Positions 9,307-19,416 of a DNA stretch of 64,000 nucleotides are shown piece after piece. The DNA is taken from NCBI GenBank assembly GCA_965216255.1, contig OZ244148.1:4650001-4714000 (forward strand). Direction: 5' to 3'. Position 1 is the stretch's first letter. The number at the start of each line of letters is the position of its first letter. The translations under genes were made by a program, and so were the position numbers. Below the pieces are notes generated by a model that ran no database searches, was not told where the DNA came from, and saw only the letters and a list, made by a program, of their open reading frames with translations. Source of the DNA: G965216255 sp965216255 (GTDB lineage: Bacteria; Bacteroidota; Rhodothermia; Rhodothermales; Bin80).

Positions 9307-12300
9307 TTAAGCCTTTCTGTGAACATCTTCCCATGTAAAGGCCCGACGGTATCTGGAAGGCATAACTCCTATTTCATCCATCAATGACAGCAGGCTACGG
9401 GAACGGAAACTCCGCTCACCCCATGATAACCAGACTGGGATTCGGCCACTCTCTTCCAAATAGTTCTTGAGCAGATCTGAGCAGAGGTAAGTCAGTTTAC
9501 TTACGACAGTGTCTTGATCGTCTTGGTCGCTTCCAAAAACCCGATGCATAGTGGCCAGATTTCCGTCCTTGTCGAACAGGTCCCACTCATATTGATGGTT
9601 GCGCAACTCGAGTTCTTCACAAAGAGATGGCGCCGGGAGAGATACATCACTGACTTGATTCAACTGACTGTGGTAACCTTCCCAAGCAAACTTATATCGA
9701 GGTATCTCGACCGATATGCCGGGCTGCCAAGTCTCGTCCTTGAATTCAGTGAACGCTTCTTGACAGTTAGGTCTTGCCCTGTCGTTGGCGTCACGCAGAT
9801 CACTGCCAAAGCGCTTAGACCAAGGGATTTCCCCAGCATACGTGTAGTAATCGGTCTCGGGCTCCGGGACGACTTGGCCGACATATTTCACGGATTCGAA
9901 CTTGGAGAGGAGTTCTGAGCACTGATCAGGATCGACAAAGCAGCATCGTAGACTTGTCCATACGAGGCGCTCGTCGGTAGCAGATGCCTGCTGTATATAG
10001 CCATCGAGAAGCACCCATGGACCCTCACAGTCATCGACGCTACCAGGTCTCAAGAGGTGAGCGTAGTCAGGCATGGGCCCATCTTTGCTCCACATCTTGG
10101 GATCAGTCGGGGCGCCATCGAAAGGATCAGATAGCGGAGGCCGCCACGTTTTGGGAAGGGTAGGGAAACTCGGGTCGATATCCGCGTCGGAGGGTCGGGT
10201 ACTTCCGTGTCGCGCCGGCAAAATGCCTTCATCTAGGTGTACCCCAAACATCTCAAAAAACGCAATCCAAGAGTACTTCTTCCCATATCGATCAACCTTG
10301 CCTACACTAGGTCCCCCATAGAATCCAGGATTGTTCACCACGTCTTTGTCGATGTCTCTGAATTGCGCCGGTGAATACCCCAAATCACGGATCCGCCAGT
10401 AGATTTGGCGGCATACATCTTGGTGTGTCGGGTTGTTGTAGTCGTAGTTGTACCGGACAGGGATTAACCGGCCGATCGTGTAGTTCCCGAAATCCATGCG
10501 AATGGCTTCCTTCGCCTCTGCCACGTCGGAATCATTGATCGTGTCCGCATCTGGAAACGGAGAAGGGATATGCTTGAGCCGGGACGTGTAACGCAGCTTG
10601 TCCTGTGAAATGCATCCAGGCTTGATTTGGGTCGCCAGGGTTACCAATCCCGCAGCGTAGTCTCTAGTCAAAACATGACGTGTGCCGTATGGCGCCCCTG
10701 GAACGAACATCCGCTCGATGATCTCTTTGGCCATCGATGGCAGTGCCTCACGCAGGTGGTCTCCTTTTGGGTCAGCCCAGAGGGACATGGCTACTCCGTA
10801 GCAGGCCGCCAGCATTCGTTCTGAAACGTAGGGATCGTTGACCTCGAGCGAGTCGAGTGTCATTGCGAATAACCCCTTCGGATCCAGACAACCGTAGCGA
10901 TAGAGTGCCTTGGTTGCGTGGTCCCTGAGACGGCGAACCGTACTTGTCAGCGTCCACATGACCCACTGAACGTGGAGTCGGTCGTCTCCACGTTCCGGTT
11001 TCTCCGTTCGCCAGCACTCCTCTAGCCATTGCAGGTCTGAGATTATTCCCCCCACCCTGCTGCGCAACCATTCGGTCCACCGCCGATCCCTGTCCGGGAT
11101 TGACATCGGTCGCAAAACGGAGTCTAGAAACGATGCGTTTATCGGATGCGATGGGATTACTCTAGTATCCCATATTCGATCAAAGATGCCGTGGCGTCCG
11201 TTCGACACTGAGTTGATCAATCTGATCACTTCCGACACGGTATCATTGTCTAGGTATTTTGCCTCAAGCCCTACAGTTAGCTCAAGCGCCCTCTCTCGTA
11301 ACGAGCCATTAAGAAGTGGCCACAGATGCTTCCTGTGTCGACTGATCGGCGACAAGCCCACCAAACTGCGGAACACATCGTCTGCGAGAGGATGTCTTGA
11401 ATTTGCCTTCCCCACGAGCTTCGCACTTGCCACATCCTGGAACCAGGATTCGAAGCAATCGCCCCTGTATTTCTTGAGCAAGGCGTCCGCCACAACGTGG
11501 CCAGCCAAAGAATCGGAAACGACTGCTATATCCCTAGGTCCAGATTGGTCGTCCTTTCCCCGAATCAATACTCCATTGTCCTCCAATGCCCGCACAACGC
11601 TGTCGGACCATGGTCGGTCACTATCACCGATGATATCACGGACTTCCTGCATGTCCAAAACTCGCGTGTTGTTGTCCCACAAAGCCAAACCAATTCTGTT
11701 GATAGCATCGCTAATTTCAAAGGCTTGATGGCGTGCGTTCTGTGGTGCAAGTTGCTGGATCCTCTCCGCGACCTGGTTCAAGTGGCAGACGAACAGTGCT
11801 GTTAGAGAGTTCGGAATGGACTCTATCCTCACTGCATGCTCACGCCTAGGGTTCGTGACCTCGCAAAACATCCTAAGCCTCAATGGATGACGGAGCAGTC
11901 TGTATGGTAAATGGACACGAGTCGGGTCAATGCAGTAGTACTGGAAGTAGCGGTTTATCGCTTCAAGTGTGTAGTTCTCGAAACCGCTCATTTCCAGGGT
12001 TTCCATTCCGGATGGGAGCACTTCTTTCTCTACCGCCGGACGAAGTGTACACACGACCAACACGTAAGGATACTTCTTCAAGCTGATGTTCAAGGATGCC
12101 AATGCTTCCTTCCAAATTCTTGGATCCTCCGCTTCATTCAGCCCATCAATCACAATTGGCAATCGTAGCCCCGCTCGTTCGCCAGCAGCATTTACGGCGG
12201 CAACCAACGCTTCGAAAGTCGTCACCTGTTTGCCATAGATGACTACGCGTTTTGCGAGGCAATCCAAAGCATGTCTGGCTGGCAGATCCTTGCCGTACAG

Positions 12301-13356
12301 AAGGATGCCGGCAGGCCGGTCTTCCGTACTTGCGGTAAGCTGGGCAGCGAGCTGGGTTTTGCCATAGCCCGCTCCAGCGATAACAGCTACAAGTCGCTGA
12401 CCTAGAGCAAGATGAAGATTCCTGAATGCCGCGCAAGCACCGTAGATATCGGCCGACAAGTTGGTTGCGTCCAAGGATGCTCGGTGCCCTGCGCCTCTTA
12501 AACGACATAGCAACGTGTTCCAGCCTTTCCTTGGAGCATCAAGGGTTTCAAGTTCTTGTCGGAGAACTTCATAGTCCCCACTGTCTAGGGACTCCTTAAT
12601 CTGCTTGAGAGGGTCGGCGGCATTACGAGCTGATTGGATCAGCTCTTCCACGGTGTCTCTTATAGTAGGAGGAACGTCGGAAAGACTGGATGCCAGTGCA
12701 TTCGCACCGGACTCTAGTCGCTCTGTGAGGACATGTACATCAGACCAAGATGCTACTTCTCCCAGATTGCGCCTGAGAGCGCGTTCGGGGTCTAATTGTT
12801 GATGGGTCTCAGGCTGCCATCTGCTCCTGATTTGCGCGACGGACCGCTTATGTAAATCCTGAAGTAGATCGGGAGTTAAGACGAGTTCTCCGAAGTACGT
12901 TCCGCGATAGATTGAGCCCGGGCCAGCGAGATGCCTTTCGAGATCTGCACCCGTCCACAGGTGCAGCTCCATACTTGTCTGCAAACCGTAGAACCATGCT
13001 TGATCACTGCTGGTGAGCGGATGGCGAGTGCACAAAACCCAGTCAGTGAGTTCTGGTAAGTGCTTCGTGGTTTTGCCTAGAGCATCCTCAATATACTTTC
13101 TCCTGGTGGAGCCGATCGCCCGTACTCTTTCCAGGTCATACCACTTGCACTGCCAGCCGTACCAGCGCTGGGGCTCACCAAGTATACACGACCGGTCTAG
13201 TTGGAGGTGAAACTCAACGCCAGGCTGGTTGGCCAGCATGCGGAAACTGCCATACTGCCCATAGTGGTTCTGGATAAGGCTCCGCCACAGCCTTTCGAAA
13301 TTCGTGCGGACATCACCATGCAGGTCCGCGAAACTGTTCCAGTTTACCTCAGGCAT
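9307..13356 (-). CDS. Large nuclease-STAND NTPase, putative antiphage effector
   Basis: This 1349-residue protein combines an N-terminal restriction-endonuclease-like fold with a STAND/NACHT-type P-loop NTPase and a long C-terminal part likely to sense a trigger. Residues 1-170 resemble Mrr-like nucleases: E48 in GVEFHLQL, then Q69-C70-K71 in YGWQCKWYD, a QxK version of the catalytic site. The NTPase has Walker A at 327-334 (AGAGYGKT) and Walker B at 400-408 (PIVIDGLNE). The C-terminal 700 residues show no repeat I can name. It is the third gene behind a radical SAM enzyme and a DUF6375-like protein, with a 22-base gap. The domain order is that of Avs/bNACHT defence proteins, which oligomerise on sensing a phage product and then cleave nucleic acid; that role is inferred. 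Confidence 0.75.
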   Translation of the reverse strand: MPEVNWNSFADLHGDVRTNFERLWRSLIQNHYGQYGSFRMLANQPGVEFHLQLDRSCILGEPQRWYGWQCKWYDLERVRAIGSTRRKYIEDALGKTTKHLPELTDWVLCTRHPLTSSDQAWFYGLQTSMELHLWTGADLERHLAGPGSIYRGTYFGELVLTPDLLQDLHKRSVAQIRSRWQPETHQQLDPERALRRNLGEVASWSDVHVLTERLESGANALASSLSDVPPTIRDTVEELIQSARNAADPLKQIKESLDSGDYEVLRQELETLDAPRKGWNTLLCRLRGAGHRASLDATNLSADIYGACAAFRNLHLALGQRLVAVIAGAGYGKTQLAAQLTASTEDRPAGILLYGKDLPARHALDCLAKRVVIYGKQVTTFEALVAAVNAAGERAGLRLPIVIDGLNEAEDPRIWKEALASLNISLKKYPYVLVVCTLRPAVEKEVLPSGMETLEMSGFENYTLEAINRYFQYYCIDPTRVHLPYRLLRHPLRLRMFCEVTNPRREHAVRIESIPNSLTALFVCHLNQVAERIQQLAPQNARHQAFEISDAINRIGLALWDNNTRVLDMQEVRDIIGDSDRPWSDSVVRALEDNGVLIRGKDDQSGPRDIAVVSDSLAGHVVADALLKKYRGDCFESWFQDVASAKLVGKANSRHPLADDVFRSLVGLSPISRHRKHLWPLLNGSLRERALELTVGLEAKYLDNDTVSEVIRLINSVSNGRHGIFDRIWDTRVIPSHPINASFLDSVLRPMSIPDRDRRWTEWLRSRVGGIISDLQWLEECWRTEKPERGDDRLHVQWVMWTLTSTVRRLRDHATKALYRYGCLDPKGLFAMTLDSLEVNDPYVSERMLAACYGVAMSLWADPKGDHLREALPSMAKEIIERMFVPGAPYGTRHVLTRDYAAGLVTLATQIKPGCISQDKLRYTSRLKHIPSPFPDADTINDSDVAEAKEAIRMDFGNYTIGRLIPVRYNYDYNNPTHQDVCRQIYWRIRDLGYSPAQFRDIDKDVVNNPGFYGGPSVGKVDRYGKKYSWIAFFEMFGVHLDEGILPARHGSTRPSDADIDPSFPTLPKTWRPPLSDPFDGAPTDPKMWSKDGPMPDYAHLLRPGSVDDCEGPWVLLDGYIQQASATDERLVWTSLRCCFVDPDQCSELLSKFESVKYVGQVVPEPETDYYTYAGEIPWSKRFGSDLRDANDRARPNCQEAFTEFKDETWQPGISVEIPRYKFAWEGYHSQLNQVSDVSLPAPSLCEELELRNHQYEWDLFDKDGNLATMHRVFGSDQDDQDTVVSKLTYLCSDLLKNYLEESGRIPVWLSWGERSFRSRSLLSLMDEIGVMPSRYRRAFTWEDVHRKA

Positions 13357-13378
13357 AGAAGGTCACCCGACAAGACTA

Positions 13379-13780
13379 TCACTGAGCTCTCCTGGTGTTG
13401 GGATAGTCGCGTGCTGAATAGATCTCTACCCGGGCTCCGTGACGGATCAAGGCTTTCAAGAAGACAGAGACATCGATTACGTCCGTAGTCACAGTGACTT
13501 CTTTTCCTTCTTGACTGACACTAACGTCGAGCAGGAACTGTGTCAAGTCTGTGTGAGATGGGCAGAAGTTCAACTGCTTCAACAGGTCCCGCATCTTGTC
13601 ACTGTAGCGCTTGTCCTTGGGCTCTAACTCGAATTCATAGGTATCCGGGTCCTGCCGGACCACATCCTCCAGTTTATCAAGCATAGCCTTGGCTTCTGCA
13701 GCATCGCGAACTTCCTTGAAGCGTCCAATCATTACCAGATTTGACGAATGCTCGGAAGCATACCCATTCCAGATTTTCAT
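13379..13780 (-). CDS. DUF6375-like small protein
   Basis: The 133-residue soluble protein begins MKIWNGYASEHSSNLVMIGR, which I associate with the uncharacterised DUF6375 family. It is mixed alpha/beta, with no signal peptide, membrane span or metal motif; its single cysteine (NFCPSHTD) is unremarkable. Its start overlaps the stop of the radical SAM gene by four bases (ATGA), a sign of translational coupling, and it precedes the nuclease-NTPase. It could be the substrate or partner of the radical SAM enzyme, or an adaptor or inhibitor for the NTPase. The family assignment is from memory. Confidence 0.6.
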   Translation of the reverse strand: MKIWNGYASEHSSNLVMIGRFKEVRDAAEAKAMLDKLEDVVRQDPDTYEFELEPKDKRYSDKMRDLLKQLNFCPSHTDLTQFLLDVSVSQEGKEVTVTTDVIDVSVFLKALIRHGARVEIYSARDYPNTRRAQ

Positions 13781-14679
13781 GGGAGTGGTACTGTTTGTTT
13801 GAGGATGGCCAATGATTTGAGAATGCCGTCGGATCCTATACTGACACCGAGCTCATCGTATGACGAGCGTTTGAGCATGCCCTGAGCGTTGATATGCGCA
13901 TAGGAGCTAAGACCGCCTTCAGCCACCAGGGGATCGCACGTTGGCATTTCGGCTGCCCCGTTCTCGCTTACCGCGAGACGAACCGGTCCATCGTAGACGT
14001 TCACCCAAACACTAAGATGATCAGCAGTTTGGCGCTTGATGCCACCTGTGCCTCGGACTGGCTGTTCTGGCAACAGCAGAAACTCGACCGCTCCTTGTTT
14101 TGCGGCAAATGCTACGGCTTCATCAAGGTCGGATACGGTCTGCGAGTTGACTACGTAGTTGATCCCAAAGGGCGCAAGTTGACGAACGATGCTCAATCGA
14201 TTTTGAAGATCCACAAAGCGCTTGCCACGGAGCGCCTCGTACGTAGCACCGACTCCGTCCATGCTCACGCGAATGAAGTTTACATGCCCGCTCAAGTCGG
14301 CAGCAAGGCGTTCGTCAAGGTGGTGTCCATGAGTTGTGAAAGTCACTGCCAGCTCTGTGCACTGCGTGGCGTATCGGCACAGCCTTGCAAACTCCTTGTA
14401 CAGGGTTGGTTCGCCCCCGCCAAAGCCTACACCGAGGCAACCATGGCGATCAAGTTCGACTAGCCATCCAGTCAAACGGCCGATGTCCAGGTTCCCGCCA
14501 TCCTTCGGTGCATAGCAGTATGTGCACCTGAGATCACATGCATTCGTCAAGGCCACTGAGACGGTTCTTGGTGCCTTGGACCACATGGCTGGTGGTACAC
14601 GGGCTTCGTCAATGAGCACGTTCACACCTGTGGCACGGTCAAACACATGGATTCCGGCCGGACCGGCGCGCACTTTCAT
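13777..14679 (-). CDS. Radical SAM enzyme of the NTPase cassette
   Basis: This 300-residue enzyme has the cluster motif C48-x3-C52-x2-C55 (ACDLRCTYCYAP) and a GGGEPT SAM-binding motif near residue 88. There is no cysteine-rich SPASM tail; the only late cysteine is in MPTCDPLVAEGG. It lacks the hallmark residues of viperin, so a ddhNTP-making role is not indicated. A ribosome-binding site (AGGGA) lies eight bases before the ATG. It is the first gene of the three-gene unit, so it probably modifies the small protein, the NTPase or a nucleotide or peptide used in signalling. The actual chemistry cannot be read from sequence. Confidence 0.75.
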   Translation of the reverse strand: MKVRAGPAGIHVFDRATGVNVLIDEARVPPAMWSKAPRTVSVALTNACDLRCTYCYAPKDGGNLDIGRLTGWLVELDRHGCLGVGFGGGEPTLYKEFARLCRYATQCTELAVTFTTHGHHLDERLAADLSGHVNFIRVSMDGVGATYEALRGKRFVDLQNRLSIVRQLAPFGINYVVNSQTVSDLDEAVAFAAKQGAVEFLLLPEQPVRGTGGIKRQTADHLSVWVNVYDGPVRLAVSENGAAEMPTCDPLVAEGGLSSYAHINAQGMLKRSSYDELGVSIGSDGILKSLAILKQTVPLP

Positions 14680-14743
14680 TTGAGTTCCCTTTTTGCGAAG
14701 AAAAAATAGAACAGATCAGGCGTTTCAGTCAAATATAGGCCAG

Positions 14744-16146
14744 GCCCATTTAACAACGAAGTGCAACACTTGATTTGGATGACAGCGCGCTAGCAAGCGC
14801 GTATTCATCACGCTGATTACATGTGAGCGAGATGATGCCGGTACGCTCCGTTAAGACATCATTGGAGGGTATCAAATGGCGACGGGCTATCATCATCTTT
14901 CCTATGAGGAAAGGTGCCAGATTCACGCATTGAGGAAGCGAGCTGATTCGCTGCGCGAGATTGCGCGACAGTTGGGTCGCTCGCCATCGACGATCAGCCG
15001 GGAGTTGCATCGCAACAGCGGAGGTAGGGGCTACCGGTATCAACAGGCTACCCGCTTGGCCAGCGGGCGGCGGAGGAAGGCATCGTTGCGTCCACGGAAG
15101 ATGACTGAAGCGATGTGGTCTCTTGTGCGTGAGAAGCTCGCCCTGCACTGGAGTCCAGAGCAGGTCTCGGGTCGACTTCGTCGTGATGGTGTCGTTTCGG
15201 TAAGCACCACATGGATTTACAGGCATAGCTGGGCGGACCGAGCGGCTGGCGGATCGTTGTACAAGCTGCTGCGTCGCCGTGGTAAGCGGTACAACAGGCG
15301 TAACAAGAGCGGTGCTGGGCGCGGCCTGATACCGCACCGTGTAGACATCAGCGAACGTGATCCCATTGTAGAGCAGAAGACGCGGATAGGCGACTGGGAG
15401 GTTGATACGATCATCGGGGCGAAACAACAGGGAGCACTGGTATCCATGGTCGATCGCGCCTCGAAATTCACGTTTCTTGAGCACGTTGCGTCAAAGGCTG
15501 CGATCGGGGTCCGCCATGCGATCATAGGTTGTCTCAGTCCGGTAAAGGACCGGGTACTTACTATCACGGCGGACAATGGCAAGGAGTTCGCTCATCATCG
15601 GCAGATCGCCAGCGCGCTTTCCGCATCGTTTTACTTTGCGAGGCCATACCACTCCTGGGAGCGTGGTCTGAACGAGCACACCAACGGCCTGGTGCGAGAG
15701 TACTTCCCGAAGGCAACCAACTTTCACACGGTTGAACCGGCAGCGGTGAGGCGGGTGCAAGCGCAATTGAACAACCGTCCGCGCCGATGCTTGGCCTACC
15801 GCACGCCGGCGGAGGTTTTCCTTCCTGCACTAGAGGGCGTGGCAGCCTCCGCGTCCATGGTCTGAGTCGGGTCGTCGCCAGAAAGACCCATAGACCATTG
15901 TACCATGTTCGGGTGACATCATGCGTGCCTACACGCAGGGGAAGAGCCATGCTCGCCCGTCGGCATTGGCTGCCTCAAAGGTCAAGGAGCGCGAATTTCT
16001 TCGGCCAGCAAGCAGCTTCTTCTCCGGTCGGGCTCCGCCCTCCCTCCGAAGAAGCTCGTTTTCCGCGTTGCCTGTGCTATCTTCTGTCTCTACTCAGGGG
16101 CATACTACCTTGTCTACAGTTGTTGCACTTCGGACTTTAATTGGCG
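14744..16146 (+). mobile_element. IS30-family insertion sequence, copy 2 (intact)
   Basis: This complete element of about 1.4 kb has inverted ends GGCCCATTTAACAACGAAGT and the complement of CGCCAATTAAAGTCCGAAGT, and an intact transposase. It is inverted relative to copy 1, and the pair encloses 5.6 kb with exactly three genes, the arrangement of a composite transposon. It can supply transposase for both copies. Confidence 0.88.
14876..15865 (+). CDS. IS30-family transposase
   Basis: This 329-residue transposase is of full length for the family. The N-terminal helix-turn-helix (residues about 22-42, LREIARQLGRSPSTISREL) binds the ends. The DDE catalytic domain follows, with GDWEVDTIIG (first Asp), ITADNGKEFAHH (second Asp) and NEHTNGLVREYFPK (Glu). 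The start is preceded by TTGGAGGGTATCAA, giving a GGAGG ribosome-binding site. It is the only unbroken large transposase recognised in the window. Confidence 0.92.
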   Translation: MATGYHHLSYEERCQIHALRKRADSLREIARQLGRSPSTISRELHRNSGGRGYRYQQATRLASGRRRKASLRPRKMTEAMWSLVREKLALHWSPEQVSGRLRRDGVVSVSTTWIYRHSWADRAAGGSLYKLLRRRGKRYNRRNKSGAGRGLIPHRVDISERDPIVEQKTRIGDWEVDTIIGAKQQGALVSMVDRASKFTFLEHVASKAAIGVRHAIIGCLSPVKDRVLTITADNGKEFAHHRQIASALSASFYFARPYHSWERGLNEHTNGLVREYFPKATNFHTVEPAAVRRVQAQLNNRPRRCLAYRTPAEVFLPALEGVAASASMV

Positions 16147-16510
16147 CCAGCATTGATTCCTAATTCCTAATGAAAACCAATCGCTTTTAGTGCCCGATTT
16201 GGAGCGCCGAGTGAGGTCTCTAGCCAGGCGATGCCTCACAGCTTAGATCGAGATATGAAGGGTATCAAGCGTAAACGTGCAATCATATACGGTGCCCCCT
16301 ATGTCTCTGCCGTATGGGGCACAGGCCGATGACGCTATTAACCCTGCCGGTCATAGGCATCGGTTCGATAAAACGGACGTTTTTGCGAACTCTCAGGGAC
16401 GGACCGGAATCCGACCCAAAACAGCCTGTTTCCGGGCCGAAAAAAGCCGTTTGCGAAATCAAAGTACAGGTAATGTCCGCGGACATGAGTTTCGCGAACC
16501 GTTCGCGTCG
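16147..16510. promoter_or_regulatory. Upstream region of the resolvase with several short palindromes
   Basis: No gene is convincing here. Near 16472-16486 there is a 14-base palindrome (ATGTCCGCGGACAT), and at about 16493-16507 CGCGAAC and GTTCGCG flank one base, a few bases before the resolvase start. An A4CG/CGT4 inverted pair lies near 16370. These could be resolvase binding subsites or operators; a canonical res site was not defined. Confidence 0.35.
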
Positions 16511-16791
16511 ATGAAATTCGGCTATGCCCGCGTATCAACACGAGAGCAGAACTTGGCCCTGCAGCTCGATGCATTAAGGCGGGCAGGGTGCGAAAAGATC
16601 TTCCAGGAACACGTCAGCGGCGCAAAGGCTGAACGCGTTGAACTGGCCCGACTACTGGAAGAAGTGCGGGAAGGAGACGTCATCGTCATATGGAAGCTGG
16701 ACCGGCTGGGGCGCTCACTCAGGCACCTGGTCTCGCTGGTACACGGGCTCATGGAAAGGGGCGTGGCCTGAAGAGTCTCAACGACCCCATT
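16511..16791 (+). pseudogene. Serine resolvase/invertase, 5' half
   Basis: The N-terminal catalytic domain starts MKFGYARVSTREQNLALQLD, with the catalytic Ser in YARVS, and runs to IVIWKLDRLGRSLRHLVSL. A one-base deletion in LMERGVGLKSL (GTGGCC where GTGGGCC is expected, near 16767) shifts the frame. IS1634 copy B then splits the gene after the codons for NDPI. An open extension upstream of this start is probably untranslated. Without these two lesions it would be a Tn3/Pin-type recombinase of about 190 residues. Confidence 0.85.
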
Positions 16792-18963
16792 CCCATCTTT
16801 ACCATTTGGCGGCTGAATCTGAAGGTCGGCAATAATCGCAGTTAGTTATTTTGAGGGCTTTTTAGGGATGCGTCCCCACTTTAGGCCCTGTTTTGTCGGA
16901 ATTTATGGTGCTTGGCCCCACAAGCGCCCCACAATCGCACCACCAGCACACCATTTTTGATATTCATAGAAGCTGGAATACGAATGTTGTGCCATAAAAT
17001 ATGGATGGCTATTGCGGGCAACGGTCCCCAGCCCTATCTTCCCCCTATGTATATCCGACGATCGCTTACCCATACCACCGACAACGCTACACGCTACTAT
17101 TCCTTTCGGCTCTGCCACGGCGAACGCATAGAGGGCAAGGTCCGGCAGAAGACCCTGCTCAATCTCGGTGCCCACTTCCGCATCGACAAACGCTACTGGC
17201 GTGCGCTCTGCAACCGGATTGAGGCACTGCTCAAGGGCCAGCTCGAACTCGTACCCATGGGCGTTGCTGCCGTCGCGTGGAAGAGGAGGCCCACCGCATT
17301 GCAGAACTTTTGAGTGCGCGCAAGGCGGTAGCCGTGACCGAGGGCAAGGGCGAGACGCCGCCGCGCGAATGGCACCATGTGGATGTCCACTCGCTCAAAA
17401 CGGTCCGGCCCCGCACGGTGGGTGTAGAACATGTGGGGCTCTGGGCCATGGAGCAGTTGGGCATGGATGAGCTCTTCGAGAAGCTTGGCATCACACGAGG
17501 CCTCCGGCATGCAGCCACGGGCTCCATCATAGGCCGTCTGGCCGAGCCGGCCAGCGAACATGCCACGAAGCGTTGGCTGGCCTCTGCCAGTGGCCTGGAC
17601 GAGTTTCTGGGCTGCAACTTCGAGAAGATGGCCGACATGCAGCTGTACCGGGCCAGCGACATGCTGCACAAACACCGCAAGGCCATAGAGGACCACCTCT
17701 TTGCACGGGCGCTGGACCTGTTTGATCTGGAGCCCACGATCGCGCTCTATGATCTGAAGGGCAGCTTCCTGGAAGGCAGTGGCAAGAGCATCGACAAGGC
17801 CAAATACGGACGCTCGAAGGAGCGTCGCAGTGACTGCGTGCTGCTTACGCTGGCTCTTGTAACGCGCGGCAGCGGGTTCGTGCGTCGTAGCCAGATCTTC
17901 AAGGGCAACGTAAACGAAGCGTCCACGCTCAAGGAGATGCTGGAGTCCCTGGAGACGCCCAGGGACGCACGTGTGGTGATGGACCGGGGCATTGCCACAC
18001 AGGACCGCATAGACTGGCTGCGAGAGGAGGGCTACCGCTACATCGTGGTATCAAGAGAGCGCAGGAAGCATTTTGATGAGCAGCAGGCCGAGGCTCTTCA
18101 GACGGCCTCGGGCAGTGACGTAGAGGTGTACCGGGAGGAGGCAGACGACGAGGTGCGGCTCTGTTGCCGATCCCGGTCCCGCATGGCGATGGAAGAGGCC
18201 AAGGTGAGGCAGAAAGCGGAAAGATTCGAGGAGGCCCTCGGCAAGCTTTCCGAGGGGCTTGCCCTGCCGAAGACGCAAAAGCGCATCGACCTCATAAGGG
18301 AACGTATCGGCCGATTGAAGCAGAGCTTCAGCGGCATCGGACAGCATTACGAGATAGAAGTGGAGACGGATGAGGACGGCAAGCGGGCCCAGTCCATCAC
18401 GTGGACAAAGACGCCGAAAGCGGGCACGATAATGACCGATCCGGGCGTCTATTGCCTGCGCAGCAACGAGATGGAGTTCACCGCGGAAGAGCTCTGGCGC
18501 ACGTATGTGATGCTGACCGATCTGGAAGCGGTGTTCCGGTCCCTGAAGTCGGAACTCGGACTGCGACCGATCTATCATTCCACAGGCCGGCGCGCGGAGG
18601 GCCATCTATTCATCACGGTCCTGGCTTACCAGTTGGTGCAGGTGATTCGTACGCGTCTGCGCCAGAAAGGACTACGCTTCAGCTGGACGACACTCAGGAG
18701 GATCCTTCGGCGTCAGGTTCGCACGACCAGCATCTTCGAGCGCAAGGACGCACGGACACTCCATGTCCGCACCAGCTCGCAGCCGGATATGGAACTAAGG
18801 GCCATTTACGATGCCTTGTGCATCGATCCACTGCCCTTGGCCATGCATAAGACGATCATATGACCTAAGGCATAAAACCTCACTTGGTGGCCATTTGTTG
18901 TGCCAGAACAATTTTCAAGTCTCTACTTTACAACCTATTATGAAGCACAATCGTAAACTTGGG
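16792..18963 (+). mobile_element. IS1634-type insertion sequence, copy B
   Basis: The copy starts CCCATCTTTACCATTTGG and ends at GTAAACTTGGG, flanked by CATT on both sides (16788-16791, 18964-18967). Removing it with one CATT restores the resolvase reading ...LNDPI-DTTSSHG..., proving the insertion point. The transposase has the same +2 frameshift as copy C. Confidence 0.9.
17047..18863 (+). pseudogene. IS1634-family transposase with early +2 frameshift
   Basis: The frame from MYIRRSLTHTTDNATRYYSF stops shortly after VPMGVAAVAWKRR, because the sequence reads GCTGCCGTCGCGTGG where copy A has CCTGCCGTTGTGG. The remaining 528 residues from EEEAHRIAELL onward are open and include the complete C-terminus ending LPLAMHKTII. 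Copy C carries the identical frameshift, so the lesion predates the last transposition. An internal start or ribosomal frameshifting would be needed for function. Confidence 0.82.
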
Positions 18964-19267
18964 CATTGACACGACCAGTTCGCATGGCCGGCTCATCTTT
19001 AATGTCTTTGCCTCGCTGGTGGAGTTCGAGCGTGACCTGATCCGCGAGCGTACGCAGGCCGGCCTGCAAGCCGCTCGTGCACGCGGGCGCCCCGGAGGAC
19101 TGTCAGACCAGACCAGGAAGAAAGCCATCGCCGCCGAGTCGATCTACAGCGAGGGGAAGCTGAGCGTAAGCGAGATCGCTCGCAACCTCGAAATCAGCAA
19201 GTCAACGCTGTACAAGTACCTTCGGCATCAGGGTGTGGAAATCGGCTTGACCCGAAAGCCGGAGTGA
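18964..19267 (+). pseudogene. Serine resolvase/invertase, 3' half
   Basis: It continues the resolvase with DTTSSHGRLIFNVFASLVEF, the conserved dimer helix ERDLIRERTQAGL, and a C-terminal helix-turn-helix (LSVSEIARNLEISKSTLYKY) that would bind the crossover site. It is separated from its N-terminal half by IS1634 copy B and is not translatable as a whole enzyme. It lies next to the ubiquitin-like operon, and such recombinases often mark integrated accessory DNA. Confidence 0.88.
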
Positions 19268-19416
19268 CTCCAACGGGGCCAGTGCTGCCGCACCCTGTCC
19301 GGCAGCCATCCGCGGGGAAGAAACGCAGGACGGGATAGCAGTACCAGCTTGCCAAGTAACGGAAGGCTATACGAACCCAAAAACGACATCCTCAAAGACT
19401 TTTCGTGATCACGCCG

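Noticed and set aside
13777..14679. Prokaryotic viperin
   Set aside because: It has CxxxCxxC but lacks the residues around it that mark viperins, and it sits in an operon with an NTPase rather than with a nucleotide kinase.
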